Source: Paenibacillus sp. EZ-K15
GTDB lineage: Bacteria > Bacillota > Bacilli > Paenibacillales > Paenibacillaceae
NCBI RefSeq assembly: GCF_002573715.1
Contig: NZ_PDHM01000021.1
Coordinates: 351,772 to 415,771 of the forward strand
Length of the DNA: 64,000 bases
Reading direction: 5' to 3'
A program made the translations under genes and the position numbers. How positions within the stretch are numbered: the first letter of the stretch is position 1; each line of letters begins with the position of its first letter. Below are positions 1 through 7,876 of this stretch, piece by piece. Below the pieces are notes generated by a model. That model was not told the DNA's origin, ran no database searches, and saw only the letters and a program-made list of their open reading frames with translations.

Positions 1-891
1 GTCGCTCAAGTGGACCGGCAGCTGAATAGCATATCCATTGATGGCACCTTCGGGATCAGCACCTTGTCCGAGCAAATGAAGGAAGGCGTGAAATCCCCGT
101 TTCCGCAGTTTCAATACACGGAGCGACCGGATTCCGTAGCCGCTTCTCTGCTTGAAGGCAGGGTCGGCATCATGCAGGATGGAACGCCGTCGGCTCTTAT
201 TGTGCCTGTCACTCTATTTTCCCTACTGCAGTCGTCCGAGGATTATTATCATAGCTTCTTCTCTTCCAGCTGGATCCGGATTATCCGATTCATGTTCGCC
301 GTCATTTCATTGCTGATGCCTTCGCTATATGTGGCGATCACCACATTTCAGCCTTCCATCATACCCAGCGATCTGCTGATCACCATTGCGGCATCACGTG
401 AGAACATCCCATTCACCGCCTTAACCGAAGCGCTGATCATGGAGCTTACCTTCGAAGCATTGCGGGAAGCCGGAACCCGGATCCCCAAACCCGTCGGGCA
501 GACCATATCCATCATCGGCGCCATCGTCATTGGGCAGGCGGCTGTAGCAGCCGGTATCGTATCCAACCCGATGGTCATCGTGGTGTCCATAACCGGAATC
601 GCTTCTTATATCATTCCGCACTTCGAGCTCGGGCTGGCGTTCCGCTTGCTGCGTTTCCCCATACTCATTCTGGGAGGGACACTCGGTCTTATCGGCGTAT
701 TTGCCGCTGCCTTCCTTGTGTATGGCCACATGGCTTCCCTGAAGTCGTTTAATACGCCTTATCTGCAGCCCGTTGCGCCGCTTGTGATATCCGAATGGAA
801 GGATACCTTCCTGAGGGCACCATCCATGCTGATGAAGAAGCGGCCTAAGACCTATGCGTCATCCAACAATTTAAGGAGAAGAAAGCCATAA
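1..891 (+). CDS. GerA-type germinant receptor subunit A, C-terminal part (5' end outside window)
   Basis: Spore germination receptor A subunit, an inner-membrane protein of the dormant spore that forms a nutrient-sensing complex with the B and C subunits. The frame is open from base 1, so the true start lies upstream and only about 296 codons are present; whole family members are roughly 480-550 residues. The visible part has the family's membrane half: hydrophobic segments starting at WIRIIRFMFAV and GQTISIIGAIVIGQAAVAA, and a long hydrophobic stretch from MVIVVSITGIASYIIP to AAAFLVYGHM, with the conserved ALIMELTFEALREAG segment between them, followed by a basic cytoplasmic tail. The stop overlaps the start of the C-subunit gene (TAATG), indicating an operon in A-C-D-B order. 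Which receptor class (GerA, GerK or other) cannot be decided from this fragment. Confidence 0.9.
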   Translation, partial: VAQVDRQLNSISIDGTFGISTLSEQMKEGVKSPFPQFQYTERPDSVAASLLEGRVGIMQDGTPSALIVPVTLFSLLQSSEDYYHSFFSSSWIRIIRFMFAVISLLMPSLYVAITTFQPSIIPSDLLITIAASRENIPFTALTEALIMELTFEALREAGTRIPKPVGQTISIIGAIVIGQAAVAAGIVSNPMVIVVSITGIASYIIPHFELGLAFRLLRFPILILGGTLGLIGVFAAAFLVYGHMASLKSFNTPYLQPVAPLVISEWKDTFLRAPSMLMKKRPKTYASSNNLRRRKP

Positions 892-2066
892 TGCCTCTAC
901 TCAAATTGTTTAACATGTTCAAAATAGTGCTTCCTCTGACGCTGTTGACGGGTTGTGGTTTCACTATGACCAAAGTGGAGATCAATCAGCAGACCTTTGT
1001 ATTTGCCATGTATGTGAATAAAGGTCAGCAAGACGACACCGTAGAAGTTACGATCAGTGCCCCCCTGCCCAACCGGCTTACATCTGGAAGCCAAGCAGGC
1101 AAGCAAGGTGGTGGTAGCCCTTATGCCATGGTAACCAAGACCTCTAGTACTGTTCAGGATGCCCTGCACCTGATTCAACGGGATCTTTCCAGGCGTTTTG
1201 ACTTCAGTCACAGTAAGGTCGTCGTTGTGGGCAAAAGCTACGCGGAGGCAGGATTAGAAGAGCTCACGGACTGGCTACAGCGGGAACCGTCAACCAACCT
1301 GAGTGCTTATTTAATGGTTGCGCCCGGAGACGCCAAGAAAGTCGCGGAGCTGACACCGGTCTTTGAGCAGATGCCCTCGGAGGTGCTCATCCGTTTTGCG
1401 AACCAACACAACATGATCACAACGAACTTAAAGGATTACCTCTATGCCGAATCAGCCAACCAAGGCTATGCCTTGAACTATTTGGCAGCAGGCTTGAAAC
1501 ATATGGTAGCCGACCAAGAGAAGCTGGAGCCTTGGGCAGGGATTCAAGGTACGGCGCTTTTCCATCATCATAAACTAGTTGCCACACTCCCGATGAAGGA
1601 GTCACTTGCTGTCAGTTGGGCAGTAAACGAGGTAAAAGGTCCTCTGTATACCGTTTCATGGGATGAAGGTAAGAAGGCAAGCGTGTTTCTCATCACATCA
1701 AGCTCCAAGAAGTCGGTTCGCATGGTTTCAGGTCATCCCGTGTTCACGGTGAAGCTAAACGGGACAGGCGATGTCGTATACAATCAGAAGCAGAAGCAAT
1801 TTGATACTCTTCAGATGAAAGAGCTCATCGAACGCGAGGTCAATGATCAAATCGCCGGTCATTTGAGAAAGGCTCTTCGTACGTCGCAACGGGTAGGAGC
1901 AGACATCCTGCAGCTTGGCATGCTGGTGGATTGGAACTATCCGGATCATTGGCAGAAGGTTCGTGCCAACTGGCCCGATTATTATAAAAACGAAGTGGAG
2001 ATCCAGGTTGTTACCGATATCAAGATTCGAAACTTCGGATCCATACTCAGAATGAATCCGAAATAA
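891..2066 (+). CDS. GerC-type germinant receptor lipoprotein, Ger(x)C family
   Basis: C subunit of the germinant receptor, a lipoprotein anchored to the outer face of the spore inner membrane. The 391-residue product has a short signal peptide and lipobox LLTGC near residues 18-22, after which the mature protein has Ger(x)C features: an N-terminal part with SRRFDFSHSKVVVVGKSYAE and a C-terminal domain ending in the VDWNYPDHWQKVRANWPDYY region typical of the family. The start ATG overlaps the last base of the A-subunit stop codon, with the Shine-Dalgarno sequence AAGGAGAAG inside the A gene, so translation is probably coupled. Length is normal for the family. The stop is followed within 13 bases by the next start. 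Confidence 0.93.
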   Translation: MPLLKLFNMFKIVLPLTLLTGCGFTMTKVEINQQTFVFAMYVNKGQQDDTVEVTISAPLPNRLTSGSQAGKQGGGSPYAMVTKTSSTVQDALHLIQRDLSRRFDFSHSKVVVVGKSYAEAGLEELTDWLQREPSTNLSAYLMVAPGDAKKVAELTPVFEQMPSEVLIRFANQHNMITTNLKDYLYAESANQGYALNYLAAGLKHMVADQEKLEPWAGIQGTALFHHHKLVATLPMKESLAVSWAVNEVKGPLYTVSWDEGKKASVFLITSSSKKSVRMVSGHPVFTVKLNGTGDVVYNQKQKQFDTLQMKELIEREVNDQIAGHLRKALRTSQRVGADILQLGMLVDWNYPDHWQKVRANWPDYYKNEVEIQVVTDIKIRNFGSILRMNPK

Positions 2067-2078
2067 GGAGGCTTGCCC

Positions 2079-2276
2079 ATGCTCGCTCTTCTGTTCCTCG
2101 TATACTCCTTGACTGAATGGTACTTCGCGAAGAAAAAGGTAAGGTCCCCCCGTGAAAAATGGACGATGCTCATTCTGATCCTTGCCTTTTCCGTCTGGAA
2201 TGTAATCGCCTTATACGCTCACGAGTGGCTGACCCCTAATCATCTGATCATGCTGCTGTTCGGTTGGCTTGAATAA
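2079..2276 (+). CDS. Small two-helix membrane protein, germinant receptor D-subunit-like
   Basis: Encodes 65 residues with two hydrophobic segments (about residues 2-16 and 29-49) separated by a basic loop (AKKKVRSPREK), and a short hydrophobic C-terminus. The ATG at 2079 lies 7 bases after AAGGAGG; a TTG six bases upstream overlaps that Shine-Dalgarno sequence and is unlikely. It sits between the C and B subunit genes of a GerA-type operon. Small two-transmembrane D genes are known next to such operons in Bacillus species and modulate receptor function. Identification as a D subunit rests on size, topology and position, not on recognisable sequence motifs. Confidence 0.7.
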   Translation: MLALLFLVYSLTEWYFAKKKVRSPREKWTMLILILAFSVWNVIALYAHEWLTPNHLIMLLFGWLE

Positions 2277-2306
2277 CATAGGGTAATAAAATCTATAACG
2301 GAAAGG

Positions 2307-3437
2307 ATGTACGAACCCAACATGCGCAATACTCCCTGGCAGCTGTTCCGTTTCGGATTTGTCTATCTTAACGCCATACCTACCGGATTTCTGATCAGTC
2401 CTTTACTGTGGAACTCGGCTTATTTAGGATGGGCTGCGATTCTGGGCGGCTATGCGATGAGTTTGATTTTCCTGTGGTTTACGGTAAAGCTAGCGCTGTG
2501 GGATCCTCAGAAACCCTGGATCGATTTCGGCAGTAAACTTGTCAGCAAATGGATTCATATCCCGATCGTCGCTTTGGTTTTCTTCTGGTCGATCAATTAC
2601 ACAGGAATGGATATCGAAAGCTTCACCTTATTCTTCGACACCAATTATATGCGTGAGTCTCCTCAATGGTTCTTGATCCTGATCGTGGGTTTCGTTGTTA
2701 TGATAACCGCCAGATGGGGCATGGAGACGATGATTTATATTTCAGACGGTCTGTTTCTCGTCATTGTCATTGCGATCGTGTCCATGAACATGTTTTTCTT
2801 CAAGGAAGCCCATTTTGATATGATGATTGCAATGGTCAGGCATCACAATTATGAGTCGGCAGTTAAGGATGCCCTGTTCTGTTTTTCATTCTTCGCGGAA
2901 TGGATCGTCTTTCTCTTTCTCGCTCCCTATATCCAATTTAATCGGAAATCGTTTCGAAACCTCGCGACAGCAGGGATATTGGTGACTATAGGCATATTGC
3001 TCCAATGGGCCTCCGCTTTACTGAATTTCGGTCCTTATCTAGGGCGGGAGATGCAATATCCACTTGTTGAAATAATGCGCTCAGCCAGTGGGTTCCTCGG
3101 CAATGCTGACCCGCTTATCATCGGATTATGGAGCAGTTCGATGTTTTTCCACAGCGCCTTTCTCATCCATGTAAGTGTAAGATGTCTTGCCAAATTGCTT
3201 CACCTGAAGCAAATGGATGGGCCGCTGATCGCCATCGTTGGGGGAACGGCTATCGTGATTGCATATCAGTATTCGCAAAATCCGATCCTCTTTCTCCAGG
3301 ACTTCAATTCTTTCGGGATGGTAATGTTCTTTATTCTTATGGAGTTCATCCCTATCTTCTATTGGATGGCCTCCCTGTTCCGCAAACGCAAACCCAAAAG
3401 TAAACACAAACCTAAAGCTAATCATAAACCCGCTTGA
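2307..3437 (+). CDS. GerAB-type germinant receptor subunit B (APC-superfamily spore permease)
   Basis: B subunit of the germinant receptor, a polytopic membrane protein related to amino acid permeases that is thought to bind the nutrient germinant. The product (376 residues, or 371 from the ATG at 2322) has about ten hydrophobic segments, including LISPLLWNSAYLGWAAILGG, WFLILIVGFVVMITARWGM and a last one at MVMFFILMEFIPIFYWMASL, then a very basic tail rich in Lys and Pro. Length is typical. The start is uncertain: the GGAAAGG sequence abuts the ATG at 2307 and is rather far from the ATG at 2322. It is the last gene of the A-C-D-B operon; a hairpin follows at 3475-3508. Confidence 0.9.
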   Translation: MYEPNMRNTPWQLFRFGFVYLNAIPTGFLISPLLWNSAYLGWAAILGGYAMSLIFLWFTVKLALWDPQKPWIDFGSKLVSKWIHIPIVALVFFWSINYTGMDIESFTLFFDTNYMRESPQWFLILIVGFVVMITARWGMETMIYISDGLFLVIVIAIVSMNMFFFKEAHFDMMIAMVRHHNYESAVKDALFCFSFFAEWIVFLFLAPYIQFNRKSFRNLATAGILVTIGILLQWASALLNFGPYLGREMQYPLVEIMRSASGFLGNADPLIIGLWSSSMFFHSAFLIHVSVRCLAKLLHLKQMDGPLIAIVGGTAIVIAYQYSQNPILFLQDFNSFGMVMFFILMEFIPIFYWMASLFRKRKPKSKHKPKANHKPA

Positions 3438-3474
3438 ACCTTGAAACTGAATCGATACCCTATTGAAAAACAGA

Positions 3475-3508
3475 AACTGGGAGAGCGGCATTTGCTGCTC
3501 TCCCAGTT
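3475..3508. terminator. Hairpin after germinant receptor operon
   Basis: Perfect 12-bp inverted repeat (AACTGGGAGAGC / GCTCTCCCAGTT) with a 10-base loop, 37 bases after the stop of the B subunit gene. No T-run follows on the + strand, so termination may be weak or factor-assisted. Confidence 0.5.
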
Positions 3509-3598
3509 ACCGGATTATATGTCAACTTTAGTACCGAGATAAGTATAATAATCCTCTGCAGTTTATTCTTTCTGATCTCGTCAAAAAATCAACATTTT

Positions 3599-3614
3599 AT
3601 GTAAGCGCTTCCTA
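3599..3614 (+). promoter_or_regulatory. Candidate cre (CcpA) site upstream of the holin-like toxin
   Basis: ATGTAAGCGCTTCCTA fits the degenerate catabolite-responsive-element consensus WTGNAANCGNWNNCWW at every position. It lies about 45-60 bases upstream of the probable start point of the toxin transcript (-10 TATTAT at 3647-3652, weak -35 TTCTTT at 3623-3628). Function is inferred only from the match. Confidence 0.4.
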
Positions 3615-3700
3615 CAAAAAGGTTCTTTTATTGTAAGCAATTGGCATATTATATAGTACAGTAGACCAGCTGGCAAAGGTGGCAGCAGGAGGTGATAGGC

Positions 3701-3784
3701 ATGGGCGTGAATGAAGCTTTGGCTTTAATGATATCGTTCGCCACTCTGGTCGTTTCGATCCTTGCCTTCCATAATAAGAAATAG
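3701..3784 (+). CDS. Holin-like type I toxin peptide (Hol_Tox family)
   Basis: A 27-residue hydrophobic peptide, MGVNEALALMISFATLVVSI followed by LAFHNKK: one transmembrane helix (about residues 6-23) and a short basic tail. This is the layout and wording of the putative holin-like toxin family found in Bacillota type I toxin-antitoxin loci. An exceptionally strong ribosome-binding site (GGAGGTGAT, 3688-3696) precedes the ATG by only 4 bases. The mRNA appears heavily structured: bases 3673-3682 can pair with 3839-3847, an 11-bp inverted repeat (3775-3785 / 3807-3817) straddles the stop codon, and a terminator ends the unit at 3894. No antitoxin RNA can be proven; a weak minus-strand promoter (-35 at 3829-3834, -10 at 3805-3810) would give an RNA antisense to the toxin frame. 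Confidence 0.72.
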   Translation: MGVNEALALMISFATLVVSILAFHNKK

Positions 3785-3868
3785 ACCCGTCCCTTGTACA
3801 GATGAATCTATTTCTTACGTCTGGTTGCAAGCAAATATCCACCTTGCAGGTGATGATCTGCTGTGCGA

Positions 3869-3894
3869 GGAGTCGGCGGCAACCGACTCCTTTT
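3869..3894 (+). terminator. Rho-independent terminator of the holin-like toxin transcript
   Basis: GGAGTCGG - six-base loop - CCGACTCC followed by TTTTG. Gives a toxin mRNA of roughly 235 bases from the predicted promoter. Confidence 0.8.
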
Positions 3895-3966
3895 GTAATA
3901 CACAAAAATATCCTATTCTGATTTTTACGGAATTATGACTCGGCGGTGACGAATGGCGGTGACGAA

Positions 3967-4827
3967 TTAAGTATTTAGGATGGGCTTTACCTTGGCTATA
4001 ATTTGCTCGATCTCTTTGGAGCAGTCCTCATACATTTTCTTTGCCTTTTTACTCTTTGTACTGAGGCTGAATAACTCCAAGTCCGCCTGACATTTCTTTA
4101 AATTCGCATAGAGCAGTTTCCGCTCCTCATTTTGGGGAACCTGAATCTGATCATCATATAAATCGATGGTTAGTTGTCCATAAGCATCTACCTGGGCAAG
4201 AAATACGTCCTTGATCTTGGCGCCCTGCTTGTCCAGTTCTTCCACCAGCCATCCCTGATTGAAGCCTGCTACGCGCAGCGGTTCATCCATGACTTTACCA
4301 TCCATGACCACAACCTGTGCAACTTTTTCCGGCGCTACCTGGATACCAAGATCTTTGGGGGTTAAAGGCAGATTCTCGCGCGTCTGTAGAATATTAATCT
4401 CCCCGCTTGACTCCATGATGGCAAATTCCACGTCAGCGACCTGAAACACGTCTTTTTTCCGCAGCTGCTCCATTAACTCATCGGTAGACAGTCTTTCTTT
4501 CTTTAAATTGCCTTCCAATATCTTCCCATCTTTAATGAGTACGGTCGCCTTGAAATCGATAAAGTCCCTGGCCTTCTTGCTCTTGATTTGTAGGAATTCA
4601 ATAAGTAATGAACAGCCTACCCATACGCCCAGCCCAACTAATCCCAAATACCAGTTCGCCTCAAGATCCAAGGAGATATAGGCGGCCAAGCTGCCGATCG
4701 TAATCCCCGTTAAATATTCAAAAAAAGAAAGCTGCGAAACCTGCCGCTTTCCCAGCACTTTCGTCATCAGAAACAACACAACCACAGCACATAAGGTTCT
4801 AAGTACGATTTCCAACCATTGGGCCAC
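3967..4827 (-). CDS. 2Duf-like membrane protein: DUF421 (YetF type) plus C-terminal DUF1657 domain
   Basis: The 286-residue protein has three N-terminal hydrophobic segments (about residues 5-23, 34-53, 60-80), then the soluble YetF/DUF421 part (FKATVLIKDGKI..., EFAIMESSGEINI...). Its last 50 residues are a DUF1657 domain: NLKKCQADLELFSLSTKSKK closely parallels SLKSAQASLEQFALSTQDQN of the neighbouring free DUF1657 protein. A DUF421-DUF1657 fusion is the architecture of the 2Duf protein of some Bacillus spoVA-type mobile operons, where it raises spore wet-heat resistance; the same role here is inference. The start is a GTG preceded by GAGGAGG. A sigma-A-like promoter (TTGACA-17-TATTAA) precedes it. 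It is divergent from the free DUF1657 gene; no spoVA genes are adjacent. Confidence 0.85.
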   Translation of the reverse strand: MAQWLEIVLRTLCAVVVLFLMTKVLGKRQVSQLSFFEYLTGITIGSLAAYISLDLEANWYLGLVGLGVWVGCSLLIEFLQIKSKKARDFIDFKATVLIKDGKILEGNLKKERLSTDELMEQLRKKDVFQVADVEFAIMESSGEINILQTRENLPLTPKDLGIQVAPEKVAQVVVMDGKVMDEPLRVAGFNQGWLVEELDKQGAKIKDVFLAQVDAYGQLTIDLYDDQIQVPQNEERKLLYANLKKCQADLELFSLSTKSKKAKKMYEDCSKEIEQIIAKVKPILNT

Positions 4828-4856
4828 AATAAAGCCTCCTCATTTGATGTCTCGAC

Positions 4857-4885
4857 TTAATAATCACTCTATAGATTATTGTCAA
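4857..4885 (-). promoter_or_regulatory. Sigma-A-like promoter for the 2Duf-like gene
   Basis: On the minus strand TTGACA (4885-4880), 17-base spacer, TATTAA (4862-4857), about 30 bases before the GTG start. The -35 box is perfect; the -10 box matches 4 of 6. Confidence 0.5.
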
Positions 4886-4988
4886 ATATCCTTTCAGAAA
4901 TCACACCATTATTTCCCAAGCTATGCTCCATGCATGTTCTTCTGCAAAATGCGTACATTATTACGCATGAAAGGAGTGATAAAAAACA

Positions 4989-5195
4989 ATGACCGTAGCT
5001 TCCGATGTCAAAACATGTCTCTCATCCTTAAAAAGCGCTCAGGCCAGCCTTGAGCAATTTGCACTGTCCACGCAAGATCAAAATGCCAAGGATTTGTTCA
5101 CGGCAGCAGCACAACAAACACAGCAAGTCGTGGACCAAGTGGCCCAGCGGGTTCAGAAACTTGAACAGGAAGAGCCTCAGTATAAAGGTTTCTAA
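4989..5195 (+). CDS. Stand-alone DUF1657 protein
   Basis: A 68-residue soluble, mostly helical protein with the DUF1657 pattern (LKSAQASLEQFALSTQDQNA, then a Gln/Val-rich helix). Such proteins are encoded in or near spoVA-type operons and yetF-like genes of spore formers; biochemical function is unknown. AAGGAG precedes the ATG by 12 bases. A possible sigma-G promoter lies upstream (GCATG at 4932-4936, 19-base spacer, CATTATT at 4956-4962), but it misses one -10 position and is one base too long, so it is tentative. It is divergent from the 2Duf-like gene, whose C-terminus carries the same domain. Confidence 0.8.
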   Translation: MTVASDVKTCLSSLKSAQASLEQFALSTQDQNAKDLFTAAAQQTQQVVDQVAQRVQKLEQEEPQYKGF

Positions 5196-5238
5196 CCATT
5201 TGTTTTTTTGTTAGCTCCATCGCGTGTAAGCCCATGCA

Positions 5239-5267
5239 TACCTCCTATCTTCCCCTGATAGGAGGTA
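5239..5267 (+). terminator. Terminator-like hairpin after the DUF1657 gene
   Basis: TACCTCCTATC / GATAGGAGGTA perfect 11-bp stem with a 7-base loop, followed by CTTTATATT, a weak T-rich tail. Confidence 0.55.
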
Positions 5268-5289
5268 CTTTATATTGTGTTATTTATTA

Positions 5290-5318
5290 TTGAGTTATCC
5301 TCCCCATCAGGGTAAAGT
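5290..5318 (+). promoter_or_regulatory. Candidate sigma-A promoter of kdgK-kdgA
   Basis: TTGAGT (5290-5295), 17-base spacer, TAAAGT (5313-5318), 38 bases before the kdgK start. Matches to consensus are partial. Confidence 0.4.
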
Positions 5319-5355
5319 GTTAATAACGGAGACTGAATACAAGGGGGTAGATTCT

Positions 5356-6318
5356 ATGAAGAATGGTACGCGTTCTATCGATGTCATCACGTTCGGTGAA
5401 TCGATGGGATTATTATATCCGGAAGGCACACGGGGCATAGGTCAAGGAGGAAGCATGGCACAATCCTTCGGTGGTGCCGAAAGCAATCTCGCCATCGGAT
5501 TAGCCAGGCTTGGCTGCAGCAGCGGATGGTTCGGTCAACTCGGCAACGATCCGATCGGAACCGGTATTTTGAAAACGCTTCGAGGCGAAGGTGTCGACAT
5601 TTCCGCCGCCAGACAAACGGATGCAGCACCGACCGGTCTTATGCTGCGACAGAACGTTCGCGGTCAATCCTCCGTCTATTACTACCGCAAAGGCTCTGCC
5701 GCCAGCCAAATGACGCCGGACCATGTAGACTCCGAATACATAGCCGATGCCCGCATCCTTCATTTTACAGGCATCACCGCAGCTTTAAGCAGCAGCTGCC
5801 TGGAGACGATACGTCATGTCATTTCCGTATGCAAAGCGCATGGCGTCCAGATCAGCTTTGACCCTAACCTCAGGCTCAAGCTATGGAATATCGAGGAAGC
5901 TCGTCCTGTATTGCTGGAGCTTGCGGAAGTCTGCGATTATTTTCTTCCGGGCTATGATGAATGCAAGCTGCTGTTCGAAACAGAGGACGAGCAGGTGATC
6001 CTGGATCGTCTGCGACAGCTTCCCGCAATGTCCGTTATCAAAAGTTTCAATGGGAGCAATGTCATTGTCCACAAGAACCACACCTATTCCCTTCCCTTTG
6101 AGCAGGTGGATCAAGTGGTGGATACCGTGGGAGCAGGCGACGGCTTCTGTGCCGGTTTCCTTGCTGGTATTGCCAAAGGCTGGACACCCGAAGAAGCTCT
6201 TTCACTGGGCGGCTTAACCGGTTCACTGGTGATCCAAGCGCCCGGTGATTGGGAAGCACTTCCGACATGGGAAGAAGTAGAGCAGCGGCGCGGGAATGCT
6301 GCTCATATCGAACGTTAA
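5356..6318 (+). CDS. kdgK: 2-dehydro-3-deoxygluconate kinase, PfkB family
   Basis: Phosphorylates 2-keto-3-deoxygluconate (KDG) with ATP to KDPG in breakdown of pectin-derived uronates. The 320-residue product is a PfkB-family sugar kinase: N-terminal VITFGESMGLLYPEG, the GGAESNLAIGLARLG substrate-site region, and the C-terminal signature DTVGAGDGFCAGF (about residues 256-268), in which the Asp of GAGD is the catalytic base. The ATG at 5356 has AAGGGGGT eight bases upstream; a longer frame from 5275 lacks a ribosome-binding site. The KDPG aldolase gene follows after 64 bases, which supports KDG rather than another sugar as the substrate. Confidence 0.88.
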   Translation: MKNGTRSIDVITFGESMGLLYPEGTRGIGQGGSMAQSFGGAESNLAIGLARLGCSSGWFGQLGNDPIGTGILKTLRGEGVDISAARQTDAAPTGLMLRQNVRGQSSVYYYRKGSAASQMTPDHVDSEYIADARILHFTGITAALSSSCLETIRHVISVCKAHGVQISFDPNLRLKLWNIEEARPVLLELAEVCDYFLPGYDECKLLFETEDEQVILDRLRQLPAMSVIKSFNGSNVIVHKNHTYSLPFEQVDQVVDTVGAGDGFCAGFLAGIAKGWTPEEALSLGGLTGSLVIQAPGDWEALPTWEEVEQRRGNAAHIER

Positions 6319-6382
6319 CTCCTGTTCTTTCAACGAGCCATCTTTCTAACATCCATTCATAGACGAGAAGGAGTGTGTTAAC

Positions 6383-7051
6383 ATGAAAAAACTAAGATTG
6401 ATCGAACAAATTCATCATGCAGGTGTCGTCGCTGTCCTTCGCGGGGATTCCCCTGAAGAGGTTGTCGAGGTTGCCAAACGTGCGATTGAAGGCGGTATCA
6501 AGGTTATCGAAGTCACCATGACTGTACCGTTTGCTACCGAAGCCATTACGACGCTGGCCAAAATGTACTCCTCCAAAGATCCGCAAGCGGATAATTATGC
6601 CATTATCGGCGCAGGCACGGTTCTGGATGCCGAAACAGCCAGAATCACCATTCTTGCCGGCGCCGAATTTGTGGTCTCGCCCGGCTTCGACCGCGATACC
6701 ATTTTGCTCAGTAATCGTTACCGCGTCCCGGTGATGCCGGGTGCCGTAACCGTTCATGATATCGTCGCCGCTCTTGAACTTGGCGTCGATGTCGTTAAGC
6801 TCTTCCCGGGGAATTTGTACTCCCCATCCGTCATTCCATCCCTGAAGGGTCCGCTCCCGCAAGCCAACATCATGCCAACCGGGGGCGTAAATTTGGACAA
6901 TCTGCATGAATGGATCAAGGCCGGCGCGTTTGCGGTCGGGATCGGATCGGATCTAACCAAGGACGCGCTAAAGAATGGAGACTTCAGTCTGATTACAGAA
7001 AAGGCACGCGCTTATATCAACGCATTTAAAGAAGCTCATGCCCAAAGATAA
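6383..7051 (+). CDS. kdgA: KDPG/KHG aldolase
   Basis: Class I aldolase that splits 2-keto-3-deoxy-6-phosphogluconate into pyruvate and glyceraldehyde 3-phosphate. The 222-residue TIM-barrel protein shows the family landmarks: VIEVTMT with Glu43, GAGTVLD at 77-83, FVVSPGFD, and the Schiff-base lysine in VVKLFPGN (Lys139), then PTGGV. AGAAGGAG lies upstream of the ATG. It follows kdgK in the same direction and the pair converts KDG to central metabolites. A strong bidirectional hairpin ends the unit. Confidence 0.93.
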   Translation: MKKLRLIEQIHHAGVVAVLRGDSPEEVVEVAKRAIEGGIKVIEVTMTVPFATEAITTLAKMYSSKDPQADNYAIIGAGTVLDAETARITILAGAEFVVSPGFDRDTILLSNRYRVPVMPGAVTVHDIVAALELGVDVVKLFPGNLYSPSVIPSLKGPLPQANIMPTGGVNLDNLHEWIKAGAFAVGIGSDLTKDALKNGDFSLITEKARAYINAFKEAHAQR

Positions 7052-7104
7052 AAAATGATGTACTGATTTGTTACACAGTTTTCGCCGAATATTGTTATTT
7101 TCAT

Positions 7105-7150
7105 AAACAGACAAGCCTATCAAGAGTCGACTTGATAGGCTTGTCTGTTT
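7105..7150. terminator. Bidirectional terminator between kdgA and the YitT-type gene
   Basis: Perfect 20-bp stem (7105-7124 / 7131-7150) with a 6-base loop, T-rich on both sides. The stop codon of the convergent membrane protein gene lies at the edge of the stem. Confidence 0.85.
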
Positions 7151-7754
7151 ATTTAATCCGTCTCTTTTTGAACCAACGCTTTTGCGTGAGCATTCCCGTC
7201 GTAAACCCGCCTGCTACTATTGTCAAAACGGAATACATGAAGGTGCTTCCCGACAGCAGGATGCCTCCGAAACCGATGATAACGACATCCATCAGCAAAA
7301 TAATGACGCCTACATTTAACGGCAAATATTTTGCCAGGAAATGTGCCAACAGGTCCGTTCCGCCCGTGCTTGCATTGTTTCTAAGCATAAACCCAAGGCC
7401 GGCCCCGATCAAAGCCCCGCCCAGGGGCGCGCTTAGGATGACATGCGGGGCAAAAAATCGCAAAAAACCCGGTTGCAGCGGTGAAAGCAAATCGATGATA
7501 AATGAAGATATCAGCATGCCTGACAGACTATTGTAAAAGATTTCGCGATTTAATATCCAGGCTGCGATAAACATGGGAATGCTGCACAAAATGATGACGA
7601 ATCCAATATGTAGATCAAACACATAGTTAGCAATCAGAGCAATGCCGATAACTCCACCGTCCAAAACTTTATGCGGGACAAGAAAAAAATTGGTCCCCAT
7701 CGCGATCAGAAAACTGCCGATCACGATAATGACGTGTTTTCGAAATGACACCAT
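7149..7754 (-). CDS. YitT family membrane protein, short form
   Basis: The 201-residue protein has five to six hydrophobic segments and the YitT family motifs: GSFLIAMGTNFFLVPHKVLDGGVIGIAL near the start, LNREIFYNSLSGML, and LRNNASTGGTDLLAHFL in the middle. Most YitT proteins carry a C-terminal DUF2179 domain and reach about 280-290 residues; this one stops after the membrane part with a basic tail (KRWFKKRRIK), so it is the short version. Transport substrate is unknown. It converges on kdgA and is transcribed alone. Confidence 0.85.
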   Translation of the reverse strand: MVSFRKHVIIVIGSFLIAMGTNFFLVPHKVLDGGVIGIALIANYVFDLHIGFVIILCSIPMFIAAWILNREIFYNSLSGMLISSFIIDLLSPLQPGFLRFFAPHVILSAPLGGALIGAGLGFMLRNNASTGGTDLLAHFLAKYLPLNVGVIILLMDVVIIGFGGILLSGSTFMYSVLTIVAGGFTTGMLTQKRWFKKRRIK

Positions 7755-7876
7755 TTCCCCATCTCCATTTATAAGGGCATGTCTTATTTATATGCTTGTC
7801 ATTTCGGAAAATTGCGAACTTGCTGTCCCGCATTTGAAAAAAATTCCACCGGGTTCGATTCGGATGCTTTTCGCTT

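Noticed and set aside
3701..3784. Mobile-element or phage holin origin for the 27-residue peptide
   Set aside because: There are no phage genes around it; the stand-alone structured transcript with its own terminator fits a type I toxin better.
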